Assembly (NCBI RefSeq): GCF_004124315.2 | Contig: NZ_CP096889.1 | Span: 1,037,001 to 1,101,000 of the forward strand | Reading direction: 5' to 3' | Source of the DNA: Bacillus cabrialesii | GTDB taxonomy: Bacteria > Bacillota > Bacilli > Bacillales > Bacillaceae | Length of the DNA stretch: 64,000 nt | Position numbers and translations under genes: made by a program | Part shown: positions 57,495 to 64,000 of the stretch, one piece after another | How positions within the stretch are numbered: the stretch's first letter is position 1 | How the letters are laid out: each line of letters begins with the position of its first letter | The notes under the pieces: generated by a model | What the model was told of the DNA's origin: nothing | Databases searched by the model: none | Seen by the model: only the letters and a program-made list of their open reading frames with translations

Positions 57495-60383
57495 TTGCGT
57501 ATTAAATCTTTACATATCTACCACTACGGGAAATTTTCCAATCGGACCTTTCACTTTTCCGCCTCGCCTGTCCAATTAATCTACGGATTAAATGAGGCAG
57601 GAAAAACGACGATGATGTCATTTATTGAAAGCATGCTGTTTGGTTTTCCGAAAACGAAAAAATATGAACCGAAAACAGGCGGTGTCTACGGCGGTGTACT
57701 TGAAGCTGAACATCCTGAGTACGGGGTCATAAAGATCGAACGGACAAAAGGGACTGCCGAAAAGCTGAGAGTGTACACAGAAAAAGGCGAAGTGAAGCAG
57801 GGAGATTTTTTAAAGCAGCTGTTCCAAGGCACGGACAGGGCGCTGTACAAAGCCATTTATTCATTTGACGTATTCGGGCTGCAGGAAATTCACGCCTTTA
57901 ATCGGGACAAGATTGGGGAATTTCTGCTGTTTTCCAGCTTGTTTGGCGCTGAAGCTGTCTCTAAGCTTGATTCGCGGCTGACGAAGGAAAGCGAAAGGCT
58001 CTATAAACCAAACGGGCGAAACCCGGAATTAAACCAAGGGCTGGAAACGCTTAAGAAGCTGGCGGCAAAGCTGAAACAGGCTGAGGCAGAGGAAGCGGGC
58101 TATCATCAGCTCCTTGAAGAAAAAAGAACACTCGAAGCCCGTCTTGCAATCGCAGAAACCGAATTGAAAGAGGCGGCAGGACATATCCGAACCATTGAGG
58201 GAGCGATTGTGCTAAAGCCTCAGCTGCATGAAAAAGCGGCGCTGGAACAGGCGATGGCACAATATGCGGAACAGGCGGGACAATTTCCGTCTGACGGATT
58301 GCATCAGCTGGAAAAATATGAATCTCATCTTCATCCGAAATCCGCACAGCTGGAGGCACTTCGGGTGAAGAAGGCGGAACTGGACAAACAGTTGCAAAAG
58401 CTAAACCCGGATCAAGAAATATTGGCGAAGGAAACGCTGATACAAGAGCTTTCGGCAGCGTATCATATGTATCAATCCTGCGGTGAACAGCTCGCCGCTA
58501 TTCAAGCCCAGCTGCGCCAGTCTTCTGCACAGGCAGCGGCCGGTCTTGAACAGCTCAATAAAACGGATGAAAATGAGCTCCTGAATATGAACACGTCATA
58601 TGACTATGAATGGCAGCTTCAGCAGGCGGTGCAGCAATACGTGCAGGCCAGAGACAGAAAACGGCAGCTTGATGAGACGTTTGAACTTGCACGGCAAGAG
58701 CTGGAAGACGCAGAAAAGGCCGTTCATGCAGCTTCGTCCTCCATTCTTGAAAACAGCGAAAGAAAAGATAAAGAAGCGGCTCTTAAAGCATATGATGAAG
58801 CACAGGGGCAGCATCTGGAGCAAGCGAAGCTGAGAGAGCAGCTGAAGTTTTTTGAGCGTCAGCAGGCTAAACAGAAAAAAACTGTCATAGCAGCTGGTAT
58901 GTTGTTCATCGTTCTCTTTCTGCTGCTGCAGCAATGGATTCCCGCTATAAGTATTGGTGCTGCACTTATTGTGTATGGGCTGGCATTAGGAAAAAAAACA
59001 CCGTCTTCCCGAAAGAGCGGGGAGATGAGACAGCCGATGACGGACATTTCGTCGGCAGAAGCCGAAGCGCTTCGAGAAGCGTTATGGGAGGATGACCGCA
59101 ATAAACAGCACCTCATTACACAGCGTGCAGTGCTTCAGCAAAAGGAGGCCGCGTATGAACGGGTCATCCAGCAGTTTGAACAGTGGGAAGCCGATATGGC
59201 CCCGTCCTTTACTCAAGCCGAGCGTTTTATGAAGGAGCTCGGATTCAAGGAAGATCCGTCTTTTTTGCTTGATGCATACAGCTTAATGAAGGATGTCAAA
59301 AAAGAAGTGAAGAAAAAGCATGAGCTGACAATTGAAGCAGGACGGCTGAAAAAGCACCGGCGCACATTCGAAGAACGCGTCAGCATGCTTTATCCCGCGA
59401 ATGAGAGTCAGAACATCTCTATCTCGGACGCCCTTCACACATTGCGGAAAAACGTGGAACGTGAAAAAGAAATCGAGAAGCAAAAAAAGGGAATGGAAAC
59501 AGATATTCATTATACAAAGGAGCAGCTGCTGGAGCTGGAGCAGGAAATAGAGTATTTCCAAGCGCAGATCGAGCAGTTATTTGCCGCGTCGGCTGCAAAA
59601 GACAGAAATGAGTTTTGCGCCATAGCAGACATCAGCAGTCAGCTGAAGGATGCGGAGAACAAGCTTCATCACGTAAACGCACAGCTTCAAGGCGGACATC
59701 CAGAGGAGCTTGAACTGGCGGATTCCAATTCGCTTTCCGAATTGAAAAACAAGCTATTAGTTGAGAATGAAAGAAAAGAGCGGCTGACTGAGGAGATCCA
59801 GCAGCTTCGGAGCCAAATCGCAATGCTCTTGGTCAAACAGGAACAATTAGAGGCTTCGGGATTGGTCTCAGATCTCAAGCTGCAAATGGAAATGCAAAAA
59901 GAGCGTGTGAAAGAAACCGCTAAACAATGGGCTTCGATCCAAATGATCAAACAGGTGATCCGAAACAAATTGGAACGGCATAAAAAAATCGAACTCCCGC
60001 GCCTTTTGGAGACAGCCGGAGCATTTTTCCGCCCGCTGACTGGCGGAAGCTACAAGACGATTTATTTTTCTGAAACGGATGATTCCATTATGGTGATGCA
60101 TTGTGACGGTGCTGTCTATCATGCGGATGAGCTGTCACAAGGAACGTGTGAGCAGCTGTATACAGCGATCCGATTTGCTCTGGCCGTTACGCGCCAGGAT
60201 GAGTCAAGGCTTCCGTTCCAGCTTGACGACAGCTTTGTTCATTTTGATCAGGAAAGGCTGAAACGTGTATTAGACGTTCTTTATGATTTATCTGAAGGCG
60301 GACGACAGGTATTGTATTTCACATGCCATGACCATGTAAAAGATGCGTTTAAAAGCAGCCAAATTATCCATTTGGTGTCATAA
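57495..60383 (+). CDS. yhaN: YhaN, SbcC/Rad50-like AAA ATPase with coiled coil and membrane segment
   Basis: 962 residues from the TTG at 57495 (GAGGCGGTG upstream); a TTG at 57471 inside yhaO is less likely. Rad50-type head: Walker A YGLNEAGKTTMMSF (about 30-43) at the N-terminus and the signature/Walker B ELSQGTCEQLYTAIRFAL and LPFQLDDSFVHFD near 870-925. Between them are long coiled coils (about 180-480, 560-830). Unusually for the family, a hydrophobic pair of helices lies in the middle (about 460-500, VIAAGMLFIVLFLLLQQWIP), suggesting membrane anchoring. Works with YhaO. Confidence 0.93.
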   Translation: MRIKSLHIYHYGKFSNRTFHFSASPVQLIYGLNEAGKTTMMSFIESMLFGFPKTKKYEPKTGGVYGGVLEAEHPEYGVIKIERTKGTAEKLRVYTEKGEVKQGDFLKQLFQGTDRALYKAIYSFDVFGLQEIHAFNRDKIGEFLLFSSLFGAEAVSKLDSRLTKESERLYKPNGRNPELNQGLETLKKLAAKLKQAEAEEAGYHQLLEEKRTLEARLAIAETELKEAAGHIRTIEGAIVLKPQLHEKAALEQAMAQYAEQAGQFPSDGLHQLEKYESHLHPKSAQLEALRVKKAELDKQLQKLNPDQEILAKETLIQELSAAYHMYQSCGEQLAAIQAQLRQSSAQAAAGLEQLNKTDENELLNMNTSYDYEWQLQQAVQQYVQARDRKRQLDETFELARQELEDAEKAVHAASSSILENSERKDKEAALKAYDEAQGQHLEQAKLREQLKFFERQQAKQKKTVIAAGMLFIVLFLLLQQWIPAISIGAALIVYGLALGKKTPSSRKSGEMRQPMTDISSAEAEALREALWEDDRNKQHLITQRAVLQQKEAAYERVIQQFEQWEADMAPSFTQAERFMKELGFKEDPSFLLDAYSLMKDVKKEVKKKHELTIEAGRLKKHRRTFEERVSMLYPANESQNISISDALHTLRKNVEREKEIEKQKKGMETDIHYTKEQLLELEQEIEYFQAQIEQLFAASAAKDRNEFCAIADISSQLKDAENKLHHVNAQLQGGHPEELELADSNSLSELKNKLLVENERKERLTEEIQQLRSQIAMLLVKQEQLEASGLVSDLKLQMEMQKERVKETAKQWASIQMIKQVIRNKLERHKKIELPRLLETAGAFFRPLTGGSYKTIYFSETDDSIMVMHCDGAVYHADELSQGTCEQLYTAIRFALAVTRQDESRLPFQLDDSFVHFDQERLKRVLDVLYDLSEGGRQVLYFTCHDHVKDAFKSSQIIHLVS

Positions 60384-60456
60384 AAGAGGTTCTATAGCTG
60401 TAAATCGGTATGTGATATACTGGTATTATGTAAGATACGGAGGGAGCTTTAATAGA

Positions 60457-61401
60457 ATGGCTAAAGGGATTATGCTACATGAAGTTGGCGAACAGGTGGA
60501 CCAATATCTATTGATTAAATCCTCGACGAAAGGGATTGCCAGCAATGGGAAACCGTTTTTAACGCTGATGCTGCAAGACCAGTCAGGTGATATTGAAGCG
60601 AAGCTGTGGGATGCCAAGCAAAGTGATGAAGTGACCTATGCGCCGCAGACGATTGTGAAAGTCGTGGGGGATGTTCACCATTACCGCGGGCGCACCCAGC
60701 TGAAGCTGAGAAATATCAGACCGGTGAGCGAGCATGAAAACGTCAATATTGATGATTTTTTAGAAACCGCGCCGATTCCGAAAAATGAAATGATGGATAC
60801 CATCACTCAATATATATTTGAAATGAAAAACCCGAATATCCAGCGGATCACAAGGTTTTTAGTCAAAAAACACGAAGCTGAATTTATGGATTATCCGGCG
60901 GCTACGAAAAACCACCATGAGTTTGTCTCAGGTTTAGCGTATCATGTCGTCTCAATGCTGAATCTGGCGAAATCCATTGCGGATTTATATCCGTCTCTTG
61001 ACCGCGATCTGCTTTATGCCGGTGTTATCCTGCATGATCTCGGAAAAGTGAAAGAGCTGTCCGGCCCTGTTTCCACTTCGTATACGGTCGAAGGCAATTT
61101 GCTCGGCCATATTTCGATTATGGTGACGGAGCTGTCAAAAGCGGCTGAAGAACTTCAAATCGATTCTGAAGAGGTGTTAATTCTTCAGCACTTAATTTTG
61201 AGTCACCACGGTAAAGCAGAGTGGGGCAGCCCGAAACCGCCGATGGTGAAGGAAGCGGAAATTCTGCACTATATAGACAACCTGGATGCGAAAATGAATA
61301 TGATGGACAGAGCGCTTGAGCGTGTGAAGCCGGGCGAATACACTGAACGGGTATTCGCGCTGGAGAACCGTTCCTTTTATAAACCGACTTTTCACAAATA
61401 A
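60457..61401 (+). CDS. yhaM: YhaM, 3'-5' exoribonuclease (OB-fold + HD domain)
   Basis: 314 residues from the ATG at 60457 after GGAGGGAGC; the frame upstream to 60343 overlaps yhaN. An N-terminal OB-fold (about 15-100, LLIKSSTKGIASNGKPFLTLML) binds nucleic acid and an HD domain (about 155-290) holds metal ligands in KNHHEFVSGLAYHVVSML, GVILHDLGKVKEL and ILSHHGKAEWG. It trims RNA 3' ends, manganese-dependent, and helps degrade small fragments. Close to yhaO-yhaN but with its own ribosome site and probably its own promoter. Confidence 0.95.
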   Translation: MAKGIMLHEVGEQVDQYLLIKSSTKGIASNGKPFLTLMLQDQSGDIEAKLWDAKQSDEVTYAPQTIVKVVGDVHHYRGRTQLKLRNIRPVSEHENVNIDDFLETAPIPKNEMMDTITQYIFEMKNPNIQRITRFLVKKHEAEFMDYPAATKNHHEFVSGLAYHVVSMLNLAKSIADLYPSLDRDLLYAGVILHDLGKVKELSGPVSTSYTVEGNLLGHISIMVTELSKAAEELQIDSEEVLILQHLILSHHGKAEWGSPKPPMVKEAEILHYIDNLDAKMNMMDRALERVKPGEYTERVFALENRSFYKPTFHK

Positions 61402-61407
61402 TCAATG

Positions 61408-61445
61408 AAGGACTGATGCTGAAACATTCAGATCAGTCCTTTTTG
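61408..61445 (+). terminator. Terminator of yhaM
   Basis: AAGGACTGAT (61408-61417) pairs with ATCAGTCCTT (61432-61441), with an inner CTGAA/TTCAG stem and a T-run. Confidence 0.9.
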
Positions 61446-61525
61446 CTGCGTCTTTCCCGTTCATAACTCGTCTCATTCCCGCATATGGTTAACAATAAAG
61501 AATCTATGCAAAAGGGGGAGGAGCC

Positions 61526-61738
61526 GTGTTATTTTTTCCATGGTGGGTGTATCTTTGTATTGTAGGCATTATTTTCAGTGCATATAAACTTGTGGCGGCA
61601 GCCAAAGAGGAAGAAAAAGTAGACCAGACCTTTATTGAAAAAGAGGGCCAGATTTATATGGAGAGAATGGAAAAGGAGAGAGAACGCCGCAGTTCCCAGC
61701 AGCATGAAGAAGAAAATCCAAACCATTCCATCGCATAA
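61526..61738 (+). CDS. yhaL: YhaL, small sporulation membrane protein
   Basis: 70 residues from a GTG after AAGGGGGAGG. One N-terminal transmembrane helix (about 2-22, LFFPWWVYLCIVGIIFSAYK) and a highly charged C-terminus rich in Glu, Lys and Arg. In B. subtilis it is made in sporulating cells and contributes to efficient sporulation. Convergent with prsA, sharing the terminator. Confidence 0.9.
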   Translation: MLFFPWWVYLCIVGIIFSAYKLVAAAKEEEKVDQTFIEKEGQIYMERMEKERERRSSQQHEEENPNHSIA

Positions 61739-61776
61739 AAAAAGCTGTGCGGCTCAATGAGCCTGCGCAGCTTTTT
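61738..61776. terminator. Bidirectional terminator yhaL/prsA
   Basis: AAAGCTGTGCGGCTC paired with GAGCCTGCGCAGCTTT, one mismatch and one G·T, flanked by A- and T-runs. Confidence 0.9.
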
Positions 61777-61777
61777 A

Positions 61778-62659
61778 TTATTTAGAACTGTTTGAAGTTG
61801 AAGAAGTGTTGCTGCTTGTTGAAGACGTTTTAAATGTGTCTTTTAGATCTTTATCTTTTACTTCGATGTCAGCTTTCTTCATGACTTTTTGAACAGCCTC
61901 TTGGACAGCTGCGTTGTCACTGAGTTTTTGTTCAGACACTTCGGATTTCAGCTCTTTTTTCATATCATCATATTTGCCGCGTTCTTCAGTCTTTTTGATG
62001 ATATGGTAGCCAAATTGTGTTTTAACAGGATCACTGACTTCACCTGTTTTTAATTTAAATGCAGCTTTGCTGAATGTTTCGTCCATTTGGCCTTCTTTTG
62101 CAAACCAGCCAAGCTCCCCGCCTTTTGAAGATGAAGCGGTATCTGTTGAGTATTCTTTCGCAAGGTCTTCAAATTTCTCGCCTTTTTTCAGCTTTTTCTC
62201 AACTTCTTCAGCTGTCTTTTTATCAGCGACAAGGATGTGGCTTGCACGGATTTTGCCTTTTAAGCCTTCCCAGTACTCTTTGATATCAGCATCTGTCACT
62301 TTGATGTTATCTTTAGCCGCTTTTTGTGTCAGCAATTCATATTTTACTTGCTCTTTAAGGTAATCCTTTCCATATTGCTCTTCGAGAGCAGTATATTGAT
62401 CTCCAAGCTGTGTTTTGTATTCTTTCAGCTTGTTGTCAATTTCTTTATCTGTCACTTTATATTTCTTGTCCAATACTTTTTCTTGTACCAGCTGTGTCAG
62501 AACGCTTGCACCAGCTGTTTTCTTCATGTTTGTGTAAAGCTCGCCTTTTGTTACATCGCCTGCGTCTGTTTTTGCGATGACTTCTTTGTCGCCGCTGCTG
62601 CAAGCACTGAGAGCGAGGATACTTGTAGCAGTGATAGCTGCTATTGCGATTTTCTTCAT
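61778..62659 (-). CDS. prsA: PrsA, extracytoplasmic foldase lipoprotein (peptidyl-prolyl isomerase)
   Basis: 293 residues from the ATG at 62659; a TTG three codons upstream is too close to the AGGAG site. Lipoprotein signal with lipobox ALSAC and lipid-modified Cys at about 20. N-terminal SurA-like helical chaperone region (about 30-130), parvulin PPIase domain (about 131-225; IRASHILVADKKTAEEVEKKL, GGELGWFAKEGQMDETFSKA, VKTQFGYHIIKK) and a Ser/Thr-rich tail. It folds secreted proteins and penicillin-binding proteins at the membrane-wall interface and is essential. Confidence 0.96.
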   Translation of the reverse strand: MKKIAIAAITATSILALSACSSGDKEVIAKTDAGDVTKGELYTNMKKTAGASVLTQLVQEKVLDKKYKVTDKEIDNKLKEYKTQLGDQYTALEEQYGKDYLKEQVKYELLTQKAAKDNIKVTDADIKEYWEGLKGKIRASHILVADKKTAEEVEKKLKKGEKFEDLAKEYSTDTASSSKGGELGWFAKEGQMDETFSKAAFKLKTGEVSDPVKTQFGYHIIKKTEERGKYDDMKKELKSEVSEQKLSDNAAVQEAVQKVMKKADIEVKDKDLKDTFKTSSTSSNTSSTSNSSK

Positions 62660-62780
62660 GGTTTTCAAACACTCCTAATCATTCCAAATTAAATTACCTA
62701 TGCGTATCATAACATATTGTGGCTTTCTGTAAAAAGATTTTAAATAAAGGGCATTCGTCTAGTCAAACTTTTGCTGATGA

Positions 62781-62790
62781 CATACTTATA
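62781..62790 (+). promoter_or_regulatory. Mother-cell-type -10 of sscA
   Basis: CATACTTATA resembles the -10 of SigE/SigK promoters (CATAnnnTA). It lies about 29-38 nt before the sscA start. The -35 cannot be fixed by eye. Confidence 0.4.
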
Positions 62791-62818
62791 TATTGATCAA
62801 GAAAAGGAGGTATGTAAC

Positions 62819-62905
62819 ATGAGCGGAGGATACTCTAACGGATTCGCGTTGCTCGTAGTACTGTTCATTTTGCTTATCATCGTAGGTGCAGCTTACATCT
62901 ACTAA
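62819..62905 (+). CDS. sscA: SscA, 28-residue spore assembly protein
   Basis: Starts MSGGYSNGFALLVVLFILLI and ends AAYIY, with AAAGGAGG ribosome site. It is the YjcZ-type sporulation microprotein: a Gly/Ser/Asn head, one hydrophobic helix and an aromatic tail. In B. subtilis SscA supports spore coat assembly and germination. Followed by a strong terminator and then by a second copy-like gene. Confidence 0.9.
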   Translation: MSGGYSNGFALLVVLFILLIIVGAAYIY

Positions 62906-62914
62906 GCAGCCCGG

Positions 62915-62947
62915 GGATCGCTTGCAAGATAAGCGATCCTTTATTTT
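62915..62947 (+). terminator. Terminator of sscA
   Basis: GGATCGCTT (62915-62923) pairs with AAGCGATCC (62931-62939), then TTTATTTT. Confidence 0.9.
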
Positions 62948-63029
62948 CACTAGCGCCTAATCGTTTCAATCATGATTTGCATAAGATGTAATTGGTAAAT
63001 AAAGCTTTTTACAGGAGGTGCTTTTTAAG

Positions 63030-63116
63030 ATGGGTGAAGTATTTGCAGGCGGATTCGCTTTATTGGTTGTGTTATTTATTTTATTGATTATCATCGGCGC
63101 TTCTTGGCTGTATTAA
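63030..63116 (+). CDS. YjcZ-type sporulation microprotein, SscA paralog
   Basis: 28 residues with an AGGAGGTG ribosome site about 8 nt upstream. It begins MGEVFAGGFALLVVLFILLI and ends GASWLY, sharing the whole GFALLVVLFILLII core with SscA 125 bp upstream, so the pair is a tandem duplication. It has its own terminator. It probably corresponds to an annotated small gene such as yhzE in B. subtilis; I am not sure of the symbol. Confidence 0.88.
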   Translation: MGEVFAGGFALLVVLFILLIIIGASWLY

Positions 63117-63126
63117 TCAAAATAAA

Positions 63127-63163
63127 AAAGCATAGCTGCTGAATCAGCAGCTATGCTTTCTTT
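63127..63163. terminator. Terminator of SscA paralog (also for the converging gene)
   Basis: AAAGCATAGCTGCT/AGCAGCTATGCTTT, 14 bp perfect, with A-rich left and T-rich right flanks. Confidence 0.9.
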
Positions 63164-63168
63164 CGTAT

Positions 63169-63354
63169 TTACACTGTAAAGGAGATCTCCACAAACGAAG
63201 AGATCAGTAAAATTAATATAGAAACATTAATAAATCGGAATACCTTATCTTGCCGCTCTTCAGGAATCTCTCTGACAAGGCATAATGTATTGGTGAGCCT
63301 GTTTATGAAATATAAAATAAACACGGCAGCCACGATAAAATAGAATAAAATGAT
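63169..63354 (-). CDS. Small two-helix membrane protein (YhaK-like) with unusual start
   Basis: A frame with no ATG: it ends at TAA (63169-63171) and is open upstream past 63354. GAGAGGGGG lies about 8 nt before an ATC (63352-63354) and 11 nt before an ATT; the only standard start is a GTG at 63333, poorly placed. Read from 63354 it gives 61 residues with two hydrophobic helices around a charged loop, LCLVREIPEERQDKVFRF. Membrane location is clear, function unknown. Position suggests yhaK of B. subtilis. Confidence 0.55.
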   Translation of the reverse strand: MILFYFIVAAVFILYFINRLTNTLCLVREIPEERQDKVFRFINVSILILLISSFVEISFTV

Positions 63355-63457
63355 GGGAGATTCCCCCTCTCTCTGAACTGTCCCATATTACATTACCAAA
63401 TATTTATTAAAAAAGATAGAATGCAAATTGAAAAATCGCCACTAGCCCATGGTTTGG

Positions 63458-63976
63458 CTACTTTTCAACAAGAATATCCAACCCGTCCGCTTCTTGATCA
63501 ATAAAACAGGCTTTCGGCGCTCGTACAAGCTTGAGAGCCAGCAAGAAGTCAGGCAGACAGTAGCCGGCATGAATGCCCGAAATCATGCAGAAATAATGAG
63601 CGTGATTCGGAAATGCCATCGCGGCGTAAAACAGTACAGGCGTAATCAGCAAAAACGGGCTTACGAGCGAAATCAGCATTGTTGTTTTTGGTATTCGTTT
63701 CCATGTGCGCATGCGCAATATGTAAAACTTTTTTTCTATTTTTCTTTTTTTGCAGATGATTGGCAGGACATGGATGACTTTATGTACAAATAAAATAACG
63801 ACGAGCAAACCGCCGAATAAAGGTACATATTCATCGCTTAAGCTTGTGCCAGGCCGCAGCAGCTCAAATGCTAAAAAAGTAGATATAAAAACCAAAATCA
63901 TAAAACATACAGCAGTTAATATTATGCGAACGGCGCCATAATCCTTCATCAGATTTATGGTCTTCCAGCAATTCAT
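63458..63976 (-). CDS. yhaJ: YhaJ-like membrane protein of unknown function
   Basis: 172 residues from the ATG at 63976 with GGAAGGATG upstream; a start at 63997 gives 7 more residues. Four hydrophobic segments (about 13-35, 45-65, 83-103, 110-130) are separated by basic loops such as CKKRKIEKKFYILRMRTWKRIP. No family motif recognised. The symbol is inferred from its place next to the sscA/prsA cluster and its length, so it is tentative. Confidence 0.65.
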   Translation of the reverse strand: MNCWKTINLMKDYGAVRIILTAVCFMILVFISTFLAFELLRPGTSLSDEYVPLFGGLLVVILFVHKVIHVLPIICKKRKIEKKFYILRMRTWKRIPKTTMLISLVSPFLLITPVLFYAAMAFPNHAHYFCMISGIHAGYCLPDFLLALKLVRAPKACFIDQEADGLDILVEK

Positions 63977-64000
63977 CAAAGTCATCCTTCCATACATCTT

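Overview
The window comes from the chromosome of a Bacillus subtilis-group bacterium. Gene content and order match the lytF–nsrR–spoVR–phoA–lytE–citRA … sigM … bmrCD … sspB … hemZ … prsA stretch as I remember it from B. subtilis 168, and most proteins differ from the remembered 168 versions by only a few residues. Three things suggest a strain or sister species other than 168: an IS3-family insertion sequence, an extra two-gene block between plsC and mpfA, and small substitutions in SspB, PhoA and others. No tRNA, rRNA, CRISPR array or prophage was seen.

Layout. 0–9 kb: cell-wall hydrolase lytF (partial), the NO sensor nsrR, an IS3 element sitting in the loop of the ygxB terminator, membrane protein ygxB, spoVR, phoA and lytE. 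9–19 kb: citR/citA, stress dehydrogenase yhdF, amino-acid transporters bcaP and yhdH, MocR-type regulator yhdI, acetyltransferase yhdJ and the sigM-yhdL-yhdK stress operon. 19–32 kb: yhdN, plsC, the extra oxidoreductase pair, the paralogous CorC-type membrane proteins mpfA (yhdP) and yhdT flanking cueR and yhdR, a yhdW-fluoride-channel operon, yhdY and sirtuin srtN. 32–46 kb: yheN, dat, nhaC, nhaX, the bmrB leader with its attenuator and the multidrug ABC heterodimer bmrCD, yheG, and sporulation genes (sspB, yheE, yheD, yheC, yheB, yheA). 46–64 kb: DNA repair protein yhaZ, a candidate small RNA, yhaX, hemZ, the potassium/proton antiporter khtSTU, yhaR, the ABC exporter yhaQP, the SbcCD-like yhaO-yhaN with yhaM, yhaL, foldase prsA, two 28-residue sporulation microproteins and two small membrane proteins.

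Functionally this is core chromosome: envelope and stress control (LytE/LytF, SigM, PrsA), ion homeostasis (MpfA, Fluc channels, NhaC, KhtSTU, mechanosensitive channels) and sporulation (SpoVR, SspB, YheC/D, SscA). The least explained signals lie between genes. (1) mpfA and its paralog yhdT share a layout in which a strong Shine-Dalgarno is 32–36 nt from the start codon and an unrelated-sequence hairpin brings it to exactly 7 nt, with a competing hairpin that hides the Shine-Dalgarno. (2) A 125-bp repeat occurs twice, each time between two copies of the upstream gene's own terminator. (3) A promoter–structured RNA–terminator unit of about 230 nt lies between yhaZ and yhaX. (4) The bmrB leader peptide is interrupted at a UUU-UAA frameshift-prone site.
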